Source: Eutrigla gurnardus
Taxonomy: Eukaryota > Chordata > Actinopteri > Perciformes > Triglidae
Reading direction: 5' to 3'
DNA: 64,000 bases
Assembly (NCBI GenBank): GCA_963514095.1
Contig: OY741271.1
Location: forward strand, 19,673,061-19,737,060
The position numbers and the translations under genes were made by a program. Below the pieces are notes generated by a model. It was given only the letters and a program-made list of their open reading frames with translations, searched no databases and was not told the origin of the DNA. This document shows, one piece after another, positions 12,968-25,000 of this stretch (its first letter is position 1; every line of letters begins with the position of its first letter).

Positions 12968-14611
12968 TCAAGAATCGAGCTCCAGCTGCTGTAACTCATC
13001 CTGCAAGACCTTAACCCGACGAAGCTTTTCCAACTGATCCTTTGTTGGCTCTGTTATTTCCCCCGAGTCCACTTTCTGCTTCAAATCCTCAACTTGCCGC
13101 AGCTTCTTTTTCAGGTTTTTGATCTTCTTGGCCTTTTCAGCCGCGTCTGCTGAGGAATCGTTGACGGCACCCAGCGCATGAGTCTTGTCTGAAGACTCGC
13201 CGCTCTCCGAGATCGACAGGTTCTCGACAGCGTCGCCCGCCGAGTCCACGTCCGTGTCCTGCTGCTGTTTTCGTTTTTCTTTACGTTTCATGTTGCGTTT
13301 GGCAGACTTTGAGAGGCCGGCTGCCTCGGCGTCCCCGCAACCGGGGATCTTTTGCTGCTGCTTTGTTTGCGCTGCATCGGACGCGTCCATCCCAGGTGGC
13401 AGATCTGGTTTGCTCTTGAAAAACTTCACAAACTTGTTTTCATATCTGAAATAGCAAGAAATACAAAAGATTAAAAACTGAAGTGGTGGATAAAAATTAC
13501 TTATCACTTTGCTCAAGGTGCATTAGTAATTCCTAATAAATATCGGCCCATTCTCAACGATAGGAGCCTCCCTGCTTGTTGCAACCAACTGCTACTTTCA
13601 CGATGAGATTATGATTTATACATTCTGTGCACAGCTGTAGGGAAAGAATAACTGCACTCACACTGGTACTTCTTCCTGTGGGGTATATCCATCCTTTACC
13701 CGCCTCGGCTTCCTCCATGTTCCATCAGGTCGCTGAGTGGAAGCAATGTATTTCCCTGAAGAGCAACAGATACAACACTTTAGATTAAAGGAGTACTGAT
13801 ATATTTGAATGAAGAAAACTGCTCATTTTAAACCAGCAGACCTTTTATTCATCCTGTAAACTCGCTTTGACTTTCATCACAACAAAGAAAATATCTCAGC
13901 GCTCAATAGATTACTGTGGAGGTTTGTAAAACTGCATTCGCTTCTCATTTCATCACTGCTCTGCATGCTTAGAAACTATTACAATAACTTCAAGAATTGT
14001 AATCTTCTGTTCTTTTCTGATGTTAAATAAAGGTTATTAAAAAAAAAATCTGTAAGAACGTGATCCTACTGTTCTAGCTTGTGAAATAAATGCCTTTAAC
14101 TTCCCTGAGATCATAATGACATTACTTATGTTAGTGAAAATGTTTCGCGTTAATAATTAAAAGTGGTACCGTCAATAAGACATACTTATATCTCACCATG
14201 AACTCACTGGCCGTTCACATGTACAGCAGAAATATCTAAATGGCTAATGCTAGCTAGCTAACGTAACGTAAGGTGGTCATACAAGAGGATAATGGAGCTA
14301 AGTAAATACCTAAATGTTTTCACGGCAGCATATTGCATATTTTTCACAGCAGTAAAGAATGACGTGCGATAGATACACGATATAAAAGAGATAGTGGATG
14401 AGTATCGCGTTAGCCGTTTCAGCTAGCATTAGCTCTAGGGTTAGCTGGCAAAACAAAACGACCGAATCGAAAACGTCGTTAAACATGTTGTTGACAGTTG
14501 TGCTGACGAAAATAAAGACGCGTTCTTTTTATTCATTTCGACCAAACAAACAAAAGGTCTGGCACATGAACCAGCCTTACCAGATTCATCTGTGACATAG
14601 GGGGTTGCCAT
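12968..14611 (-). CDS. pym1: Partner of Y14 and Mago, PYM1 (wibg), 3 coding exons, 200 aa
   Basis: Exons on the minus strand are 14581-14611, 13662-13755 and 12968-13445 (200 codons plus stop). PYM binds the MAGOH-RBM8A (Y14) dimer and the small ribosomal subunit, and strips exon junction complexes from translated mRNA in the cytoplasm. The N-terminal Mago/Y14-binding module is clear: GKYIASTQRPDGTWRKPRRV, then GYTPQEEVPVYENKFVKFF (residues about 11-48). A Lys/Arg-rich segment follows (SKSAKRNMKRKEKRKQQQ), then an acidic linker and a C-terminal coiled coil (AEKAKKIKNLKKKLRQVEDL to the end) corresponding to the ribosome-binding region. I chose MATPYVTDESG as the start because known orthologues begin this way and its context is AAAATGG. 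The frame is open far upstream, with another in-frame ATG at 14758 (see findings). The gene points away from spats2. Confidence 0.93.
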
Positions 14612-15112
14612 TTTGGTGTAACGTGTTGCTCCGCTCCCCTCGGTGGATCGGCCCGTAACGGTGTCCATCGAACGTCCCTCGCTCTCTCCGATCCCACACG
14701 GCAGCGAATCGATACCACTCGTTTCGACTCTTGCTTCCCTCGAGGAGACAGCTGTCATGGCCGCGTCGACGGGGCGGTTATAACAGTGGAGACGAATGGC
14801 AGGACAGCTAAAAGATGCTGCTAAAAAACGATCACTGAACACTGTGCGTATGTGTGTGTGTACGGGGGATAATCGGGCGGAGAGAAAATGCAAACCGTGC
14901 GAACCCTCTTCTTCGGAAATGACGACGTGGACGATGGGTTGCCAGGTTCGTAAAGTTAACGGGTATTTTAACACTCGATGTAACAGCTAGTTGAAGTGGG
15001 CAGCGCCCCTTAGTGTAACTGAAGTACTGTACTTGACTTCAAATGTAATGGTCCTTTACTTACTTACTGATCACTTCTACTGTTCTGTACGGTGGCCCAG
15101 AGGTGTCAGGCC

Positions 15113-15218
15113 AAATACAAAAGCCACAACACAAATACAAAAGTCACAACACAAATACAAAAGCCGCAACACAAATACAAAAGTCACAACACAAATACAA
15201 AAGCCGCAACACAAATAG
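15113..15218. repeat. 20-bp minisatellite, about 5 units
   Basis: The unit AAATACAAAAGYCRCAACAC is repeated five times with a partial sixth. The third-from-last region of each unit alternates between GCCACAAC, GTCACAAC and GCCGCAAC. Units 2 and 4 read GTCAC, while units 3 and 5 read GCCGC, suggesting a 40-bp higher-order period. No stop falls in one frame, which creates a false ORF. Confidence 0.9.
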
Positions 15219-15439
15219 GTTCTGATTATCTGATGTAATGTTTGTCCTTTGTGTGATGAGCTATCTTGTCTTGGTGATTTTTTAAGTGGAGCTTTTGTGT
15301 GTACATTTTTTTGGTTTTCTATAGACCTATTTTATTTTGTGAAATGCACATTTATGAGAAACTATTCTACACACACGTGTTAAAGCATTCATTAATACCA
15401 TTCATATAAAATGATTTATACAATAATGTCACTATCTGA

Positions 15440-15760
15440 AAGGGACTATTCTGCCCAATAATCACTTTAAATTCTTACTTAATAGTACAATTTGCTGTTA
15501 ACACTTTTGTACCATTACTTAGGCAATTTCTCTTCACTTGAGTGTTTCAGTTTTCTGCTTCTTTATAGTTCTTCTCAACTATAATTCAGAGGCAACTATT
15601 CTAAATGTAACTCCACTACATGTATTTGATAACTTTAGTTTCTAGTTACTTTGCAAACTCAGACTGATACTACAAAATATTACATTAAAGACTAATGTAG
15701 ACTACACGTTAACACATTGAACAATGTAATACAGATTCTTCTCCATAATGAGGACTAATA
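15440..15760 (+). repeat. Diverged 'ACTTGAGTA'-type teleost repeat
   Basis: The stretch contains ACTTGAGTGTTTCAGTTTTC, then AACTCCACTACATGTATTTG, then TTTAGTTTCTAGTTACTTTG. This is the order seen in a repeat scattered through percomorph genomes. Other diverged copies in this window lie near 31470-31770 with 32555-32690, 43610-43760, 44880-45290, 48470-48770 and 54985-55375. The family name is not assigned; a non-autonomous DNA transposon is my guess. Confidence 0.5.
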
Positions 15761-18700
15761 TTTTGGATTCTAGTATTTTTTTCTTTTCTTTTTTTTTTTG
15801 CTGTAATTTAGTAAAAGATAAGAGTAATGCAATGGTATCCACCACTTTAAGCCTCGAGCCCTTGCGCCTGTACACGTCCTCGGTTTCTAAACCGCTTGTT
15901 TAAAACGGAGGTTCTCGGAATCCAACCTGGCAACCCCGAAGGAGTCTAGTCGAGGAAAATATTGCCCACAGCAGACTACTTGGCATTAAAGACGGCTGGC
16001 GTCGGAAGCTGCGGTAACCCTTTCCAGAATCTACTGTTCAGTTTTCCTGCGAACACGAAGTACGTATTTACGAATGTGGATGTGCTAGAACATTGAGCTA
16101 ATCACTGACGGCCAATGCTTTAATAGTAGCACCGCCGTTTAACGTCAAAGTTGAGTAGCTAAGGCTAGCAGCAGAGCATTGAATAATAACAGCTATCCGC
16201 TAGCTGCGTGCTAGCCAAGGATGCATTCAAAGGTCCGTTTTTTTAAATGGGCGTTTTTACTTTATGTTGCATTTAGACGTTACTGGTGCTATTGTTGTAA
16301 CGTTAATGGCAAATTACTGCAGTCGCTAACGCAAAGCTAATCGCGCAGCGTTTAGGTGGTAGCCCAGTGGTAGCAAGCTACCGTTAACGTAACCTCCTTC
16401 AACCAAATATGTGGAATTAGAAACACCGAATCAGAGAGAGATCCTGTTGTGTCATTAACATTCAGCCAGATGTTCGGGTGAGCTAACCTCTCAAACAGCC
16501 ACGTTTCATGACATTCATTCAGTTGGTTAACGTTAACACGAAGTTGGCTATTTGACGACCGACGCAGTCGTTGACTGAGCGAAGTATGAGTGAAGTATTT
16601 TTTTTCCGCTGCGATTGTAGGAAAAACTGAACATTTGGACCCGTTTTTAAAGCTGACTTTGAGGCTAATTTGACTTCTGCAGCACGCCGAAATTGCACGG
16701 ACTTTGAGTCACTGTTACCACGTTATATAAGATGCTGGCTAAACTGCGGCAGGTGATGCTGGGATCACTATCGCCTCTGGTTAGATGCAACTTTTATATT
16801 GCCTGTTCTAATCAATGATATTTAGTGTTGGATTAGAAATTGTTTTACCGCAAATTCTTCTGGACATCTGGTTTCTCCACATTTGTCAGGAGAATACATT
16901 ATTTGGCTAGTGGTGATGAAACAAATACTTGAAACTCTTTAAATTAAACTCTAATTGAACCTTCTAGTGTCCATCCCTGTTCCTCCAAAGTGATGCCTTT
17001 TTAAAATGTCTTGTTTTGTCAGCCTAACCCAAAGAGATTCACCTTTTAATATAATGTAAAAACGGAGAAATGCATGTCTGAGGGCTGAAAACATTTTCTG
17101 ACATTTCTGCATCTACTTTGTTTGTGATTTACTTTGTGCCACCTTCTTCAAACTCAGTCACTGGTTTTATTCCAGTGCTGAGCTAGCACTTCTTCTTGCA
17201 TCACAAGTGCACCTGGCTCTCTCTTGAAGACTCGAGCACCATCCCCCTTGATAAACATAATGCATCCTAGTGTTTTGTGTGAGTGACCGCTGCAGTGTCG
17301 CCTGTTGATTGTGCTCATGCATACTTTGACGTCTGTACAGGTGTGGTGGAACCGCTGTCTGGCACGCAAAGTCCTAATCAACAGGGTGTGTGTTTGTACA
17401 GCTTGTAACTTTCGTTTTCGGAGGACCAGGGTCAGAAAATGAAACCTTAAACGGCTAGGCCCATAAAAATGAGTCCAGGTTGCTGGTTAAAGTCTGGTTA
17501 AAGCATTTTTAACGACTAATTAAAATAGATTTGGTTATGGAGAGAGTCTGAGGTAGATTATTGATTATTCAGCAGGGTGATGATCATTTCCCAGACAAAA
17601 CAAGTTTTTAATAATTTTCAGATGTTACTTTTCCAAGTGCAGAAATTGCAACATTTTTATTTTGTGTCTTTTAATCTTAGTTTTTTTTTTCACATCCTAA
17701 TCTTAATTTGCAAACAGAGAATTCATATTTGTCCGGGGTGAAACCTTTTGACTCATTTCTGTTTTATAAGTGTGACTGCTAGTCATCTTTCTTGGTTTCA
17801 TTTAACTGTGCCGTTTCGGTTACAGTAACAAATGTTTGTGTCATTAGTTATGAGTTTGGCTGTAGGAAAAATCCAAAATATTTGAGGTAGTTCTTGATCA
17901 TGTCTATGAAAAAATATATATATATATTAAATGTGTGAAATTCTTGGATTTACGGTCATGATCAGCCAATTGAAGAGTGCCCAGACTGTGAGGTCATGGT
18001 GAATATTTTTGCAGGGTTGAATCATGAGGTTTTTTAAAGACTTTCCCGGTCAAAAAACGACTTTACTTAAGTCAAATTGTACTTGCCTCTCTACAAATAG
18101 TTTTATTTATTAGTGGATATCAAATAAAGATTAAGGTTAATGGTCGTGTTTATCTGCCTTTTCTTTAAAACTTGTGGCAGACTGCATTGATTAGTTCTCT
18201 ACACGGGCACCTCTCAATACAGATGAGGAGGAAGTGAGATAGCTCAATATTCAAATTTTGTTGCACATTTAAAACAACAAAACTAGACTAAAGCAAAGGG
18301 GTAAAACAACAATAATATGTAGAAGAAGACTTCCTCCTTAGCTACTTCCATCACCAGCTCAGGAAAAAACAGTGTTTAATAATTTTTTCTTTCATTTTAA
18401 TTTTAGCCCTCATAGCGTTATCATCACCCACCACTCCAGCAGAGAACTGAGAAAAAGAAACTACAATTCAAATATGTGTTCCTCTAAAGTCATACTAACT
18501 CCCCCCCTCCCAAACTTAATGCTGTGTTTCTGCCAAGGACAATATCAACTGCAGATTTTCTTTCAAGGATGCTCTGCAAGACAGCCAATAACTTATTGAA
18601 ATCTGTTTTTCATTCGTAGAGGAAATGGATTTCATTTGCATTCATATTTTCAGATGTTACGAAAGTGGTCGCTATCTGTGCATTTCTGCTTTAAACCACA

Positions 18701-18776
18701 TTGTGACAGTTACTTGTTTTTCTACATTCTAGTCCATGGTGTGAATCCATTTTTAACTTCTGTTCTCCCCCCACAG

Positions 18777-19039
18777 ATTTGGTTCAGTCTGGTGGAGAAA
18801 CCAGAGGAAAAGCCCAATCCTTGACTGAATGGTGGAGGCCTGATCTGAACCTGGTTCTTCCAAAGCTCCTGCCAGTTGTGAGCCTTTTTTTTGGCGACTT
18901 CTCTAACAAGAATAATTCAAAGACAAAGTCACTTCTCTTTGAGCTCTTATTTGAACACCATCTTGAATACAGTTGAAGTGTTATACAGACTTGAGGAAGT
19001 ACAATACCAAGCATTTCCTGGATAACTCTGTGTGACAAC
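18777..19039 (+). other. 5' UTR part of spats2 second exon
   Basis: A strong acceptor (polypyrimidine then CCCCCCACAG) precedes 18777, and the sequence runs without a break into the spats2 ATG at 19040. At least one untranslated exon must therefore lie upstream, probably between 15860 and 16800. Intron-like, AT-rich sequence fills 16100-18776 and I saw nothing else in it. Confidence 0.6.
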
Positions 19040-22000
19040 ATGGCAAAGAAAAACCAGAAGGGTATGTATTAACATTGTTTTTTTTTTTTTTTATTTACTG
19101 AATTGTTAGTTATTGTAACAATGATAAATATGATCTAAATCCTCAACTTTTTTTAATGCTGCAACAAATTGGTCAAAACTTAATGGGAATTACATTTCAG
19201 AACGCAATATATATGGCATATAAACATCAAATCGTATTGAATAGATTGGATTAATCTATTTGAGTGAGTATTGGCCTGATTTCAGTATCACTTCTGTTAA
19301 CGGAAAAGCTGTGGAGATTTACAATGACATTAACCTACTTTCATGCATGAGATCAACAAGTTTTACAAGGCATTTTTTCAAGAATGCCCTGCCAGCATTT
19401 CCCCCCTTGTCTTGTCTTTAAATGGCCATAGATTAACTTTGGACTTTACCCTGACTTTTCCTACACAGCTGTTGGCTTTTGTTTAGCAATTTGAACAACA
19501 AATGTCCACAGTCCTCACATTGTGGGTAATATATATATTTTTTTTTTTCCACCATAACTTTTTTTCTTCCTCCTGATAGAAAATCCTTGGTTCTTGTTCT
19601 TATCCCAAAAATGTGTTCTTGGAAGCCTTCATTCAAGACACAGAGTCAAGACTGTTCAGGCAGAGATGTGACGAGTGTCGAGAGATTTTCAGTGTATTGA
19701 ATACAAATGATGCCTATACTAAACAAATCAAATATTTTTTCAACGTATTTGATAATTTGTAATCTTTATAAAATGGCTGTTTACCTGTCATCTTATTCCT
19801 TTAGATAAAGACAAAAGCATAAATCTGCCTTTTTATAGCGTGATTCATTAATGGTAGCCAACGACCAGGAAATCTCTTTGAAGATGTCTGGGGCTTGTTT
19901 GCTTTGCAAATGATGCTCTGCGCTGGTTTGCAAGTGTGATTCAAGGCCTAAATAGCCAACAGAGTTTTTAATATTATTATTATTATTTTTACAGATACGT
20001 CAGGGGTCGTGTTTGACACTCGCTCAAAAATGGCCATGTCCCAGGGCGGAACAGCTGAGAGGATGAAGGAGAAGGTAAGAAGTACACACATTCCTTTTGA
20101 AACCTAAAATAAAATGATTTAGTAATATTAGTGGCTTCTAATTTGCTTCCCAAAGTCAAATATTTTCCCACTCTGTTGGTGGATTCGCTCCTAAGCCTTG
20201 CCATTCAGTTCCGTTAGTTGTAGGCTCGGCACAGCAGTTTTAGCAACAGTAAATCGAGAGGGCAAGTTGTCTTAGTATGAGTCTGAACAACAGGTATAGT
20301 GTTGATAAAGGGAAATGTTTTAGAGCCTGCCTTGTCTTAATAGAAGTTAACTCTCAGTGTCTGTATCGGGTATTTTGATGGTCAATAGCTCACCACTTGG
20401 AATCCCTTGAAAACTTGATTTAGCATGAAGGTATATCATTATGTAATCTCATGATTATGGTAATCATGCTTGTTAATTTTGTCCATTAGGCCAGATATTT
20501 AGCCTGTTAGATATCTGGAATGTTTTTGTGATGCAGTGGCGAGCTTCTTAGCTCACATGTTTGAACAGTTCGCACACAGCATCAGGGTTTTTTTTCTTTC
20601 TGAGCACTCCACTTTACTCATGCGACGGCTCGTTTGTGTCTTTCTATCCTGAACTTAATGTCAGACAGACATCATCATAACCAAGAAAGTGCACAAAGAC
20701 TGAAAAGCCAATTTGTAGGAGCAGATTGTCCGGGTGAACATTGATTGTTGCTGGTGTCCTCCTTGCTCTAACGTTACAGATGTCAAACAAATAGATAGTA
20801 GCCCAAATAAATGGCCACACAGTCTATCATACAACAGTGGTTCATGGTGATATGTTATCAATATATGTTTGTCATAGAAACGTATTAAAAAAACGCTTGA
20901 AATGCTGGGATGAAGCACAGGCCCCCAGTAGTATATGAGTACAGGGGTGTGTTTAAATGCTTTCATTGTAAATTTACAGGTAATTGTAACTCCTTTTGAG
21001 TTTTCTTTCTTCTAAAACCTGATCCATATACGTTTTTTGTGTGTGTTTTTAATATACAGATCAGTGCCGTCAGAGCAGTTGTTCCCAACAAAAGTAACAA
21101 TGAGATCGTACTGGTGTTGCAGCATTTTGAGAACTGTGTCGACAAGGCAGTTCAAGCTTTCTTAGAAGGTATGGTGACTTCTTTCTTATTTCTTAACAAT
21201 CATCAACAACAGAACACCTCAACCACGTAGTAGACCTATTCACCACATATTATTAAAAACGTTACACATACACTATAATTATATATTTCCAGCACTGTCT
21301 TGTTGGTTTACTACATTCAAGTCAGACCTGGAATGTGGCCTATATTGCTTGTTGTTAACGTAACCTTGAGAACAACTTTTTTTCCATGCATGCCATGCTT
21401 TGCATTCAGAAGTCTGAGCGTCATTTGCATGCCTTTTAGCTTTGCAGGTTTAATTATAGAACAAGAAGGTTGTCCATTTACGTCAGACTGCTTTGTGCCA
21501 TATTTAGCATTAGCTTAACAACACCTCAGGGCGTTCAGATATTGAGATGGGTTTTTAAGTTTGTCATGCGGCGCTTTCGTCATAGTCATTGTTTTCTTTA
21601 TGCCCCAGGCAGTGCAGTTGAGATCCTGAAGGAGTGGAATGTCACCGGCAAAAAGAAGGTGAGAACCTGAAAGCCCACATCTGGAAGTCTCCTCCTAGCT
21701 GAGTGCCTGGTGTCCCTGAGCAAGGCACCTCACCCTAATTGCTCCTGAAAATTAAATGTCTTCATCAATTGTCAATGCCAAAAGTTTTATTTCAGCTTTA
21801 GCTTAAATCTTTTCTTGTCTGTGCTGAAATTGTTCCGAGTCACTGCTCTGTTCAGGATAGAGATTTTGAACAAACATTGATATCTCCATGTTCAGCCCAA
21901 GAAGAAAAAGAAGCCCAAGCCCCAGCCCGAGGCTTCTGCAGAGCCTGCTCCAGCTGAGGCCACGCCGCCCGAGGAGGGCAAGGAGGAGGTGAACGGCTTT

Positions 22001-25000
22001 CATGCCAACGGATCGGTCCTGGATGGAGAGTCACTTGATTCTCTGAGTGAACAGTTGGACTCTGCCTCGCTGGATGCAACCGAGCTGGACTCTGAACCTG
22101 CTACCTCCGAAATCACCGGTAATCACAGCTATGACTAATGATGAAGGCAAAAGAAGAAAGGGCTGAGTCATGGACCATTTTAATTTCATGTCATCTAATT
22201 CCCTTTTCCTTTTATTTTGGTCTGAGCACAGTGCTCCTCTGAGGACGCATCGTTAACCGCTCTAGTAATTTAACTGTTAAGGGAACTTTAACTGTTTTGG
22301 GTCCCTAATATGACTGCTGACACAACTGCATCACTACTTTCCATCTGTTGATTTCAGGATTGAAAGCAATGATCCGTTATAATTGTTGTGAAAGAGGTGG
22401 TGTTATTTTGCAATTTAGGGGACGTCGATTATAATAATGATCAATTATTCTTCAGTGAGGCCTTATTAGATTTTTTATGTTTCTATTCCTAGGAATTATT
22501 ATTAATATATCAAATCCCACCATTTTCTCTTCCTTTTGAAAAATGAAAAATGATTTGTGGTGACTTATCCTGCACTTCAATCTAGATATTCAGAGCTTCT
22601 GGCTATGGTTGGTATTGGCTCATGTAAGCACGTGTCATATTTTTGTTTTCCAGGAAGAAAATAATATCTCACTTTTATATAAAGAATACGAAGAGATGAA
22701 TTGTTTCCCCCTGCTATATATTGTTAAATAGATGCACAATATACCAAGGATGTGATTTTAAAAAGGCATTTTTTTTCCATTTCATCTCCATCTTCTTACA
22801 GGTCCAGAAGCAGAAAGTCCAGGTAGCGCTCCAAGTCCCCCCTTACAGCAAGGCGGGAGGAATCACCAGGGTCCTAGAGGCAACAGGAACCGACAGAGGC
22901 CAGGCTCAAATTCACACCCACCCTCTTCCTCACTTCCATCCACCGCTGATGAGCAAGGATCATCAGGAGTCAAGAAGATGGGTTAGAATCCTCTTACTTC
23001 TCAGATGAGTCTTGTCCTGCATGTAGTATTAGACTATCATTAATAAATAAATGTACGGTGAGCTGTTACCAGATACAGGCAAAGCCTAATCTGGGACAGA
23101 ATATCTTGTGGTGCTTCTTCTTCAACGTGTGCCTAAATGAAGCTTACTGTTCACGTCTCAGCTCCCAACATTGACCGCTCTGTGAAGGACCTGCAGAGAT
23201 GCACCGCCTCACTGACCCGCTACAGGATAGTGGTCAAGGAGGAGATGGACTCTTCAATCAAGAGGATGAAGCAGACGTTTGCTGAGCTTCAGAGCTGGTG
23301 AGTGATGGAATATTTGAATTTGCATGTTGAAAAATGGCGTGAACGTTTCACTGTGGGAGCTCTCCCACATTACCAAGAACCCTTTTGAGCATTTTGGTTC
23401 CAGTATTCTGGATCTAGGTGCTAAAAACAAGTGTCAACTCTAGGGGTAGTACTTTCCAATAGTGCAGGAACTTTAAAGGCGGGGGCCCTGATAATTGATT
23501 ATGAAATGCAAACAGGAATGAATTACTGAGTTTGGTTCCTCCGGGACAATTTGGGCTTGTCCTAAGACTTTCTATAACTTAAATAATGAACCTAGTGTTT
23601 ACCACATATACGCATAAATAATAAATAAAAAATATTAACGAGTGTCACAGTCCCAAGATGAACCTTCCTCATCCCGGTCCCTCTACCTGAGCAATATTTT
23701 ACTAATCGCTAAAGGAATCAATATATTATATAACTTTCTCCCTTAGCTTTGAGTGTCTTAGTAGCTGTGAGGAAATTAAACAGTTGCATAATAAAAGAAT
23801 GCACTCATGGTTATGATTATCATTTGATAATGGCACTTGTATGCTGATCGATGGCAGGAGGGAGAGCTGTAGTGTACTTCACCGCTAACTGTTGAAATGT
23901 TTTGCACTTTGCTGTTATTCATCCAGGCTGCTGTATTTCTGATCCCTGAAGTGTACAGCTGCCTCTTTGTTTGAAGTTATTGGAATTGATAATCTCTTAG
24001 TGAGTGAGTAAAAACAAATGAACCACTCCTCCTCATCATCATGCTCCTTTTTTTCTAGTTTAATGGACAGAGAAGTGACTCTATTGGGAGAAATGGACAA
24101 AGTGAAAGCAGAGGCCAGTAAGTACTGTACTTTTATTTGTTTTTTCCCCCCCCACGTACGTAGACCGAACCAAACCCCTTCTCCTCACATACCACCTGGG
24201 AGCTGTTCATATGCTTCATATACAATGATCACCTGACACAAGGGCCTGGAGGATCTGACCTGAATCGTTTCCGGGGAGGCAGTAAAAGAAATTGTTGTGT
24301 CCTAGTTTCTTCAAACCTGCAGTGGTGCCCTCGGGGTCCTGATATACCTAGAGCATACCACTGTGTGTGTGTGTGTGTGTATTTGTGTAACATGACAGAG
24401 CAAGACTACATATTTGCACAAGTAGGCCATTCTCTGTTACTCTGTCCTCTCAGTGTTGAGTGCTGTGTGTTCCAGGCCTGGAAAAAGTGAATAGTGTCAG
24501 GTGTCAAGGGAGGCTCAATGCTGTCTTTGTGCAATGTGATTGGGGAATTGGGAGGCAAGCAGAGAAACTGTAGCATTTCTTCGACATCACAAAAGGCAGG
24601 ATTCCTCAAAATGTGCCTTCTACTAATCTCCTCCCCGTGTTAGATTTATGTTTAACTGACGGTTTCCTTTATAACCTGTCGATCTGCTGCAGGAAAAGAG
24701 TTAACTGATGTCAGATCTGAATGCAGGTATAAAACTGGCAACGATTAAAAGAATCCAAACCAAAAAAAAGATGTTCTCAGTATTTAGTCCGGTCCTTATT
24801 CATCCATACTGGAGGTACCAGTGTTACCAAGTACCAGTGGCTGGGATAAATGTTTAGGGCTGCACCCAACTATTATTTTAATTATAATAATATAATCTGC
24901 CAATTACTTTTTTTTAATTAATTGATTGTTGTTTTGCATATTTGATTGAAGGAAATTACTTGAACCAATTGCTCAAACAGTTTGATTCACTGTCAGATTA

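Larger units (their letters stand above)
14612..16100. promoter_or_regulatory. Divergent promoter interval between pym1 and spats2
   Basis: pym1 (-) and spats2 (+) start from opposite sides of this interval. The pym1 side (14600-14960) is rich in CpG. A second GC-richer patch at about 15860-16030 ends in a possible donor GCG|GTAAC near 16013 and may be the untranslated first exon of spats2. Between them lie a 20-bp minisatellite and a diverged interspersed repeat. Exact start sites cannot be read. Confidence 0.4.

Noticed and set aside
14991..15218. 75-codon ORF ending in repeated Thr-Gln-Lys units
   Set aside because: The open frame is produced by the 20-bp minisatellite, not by a gene.
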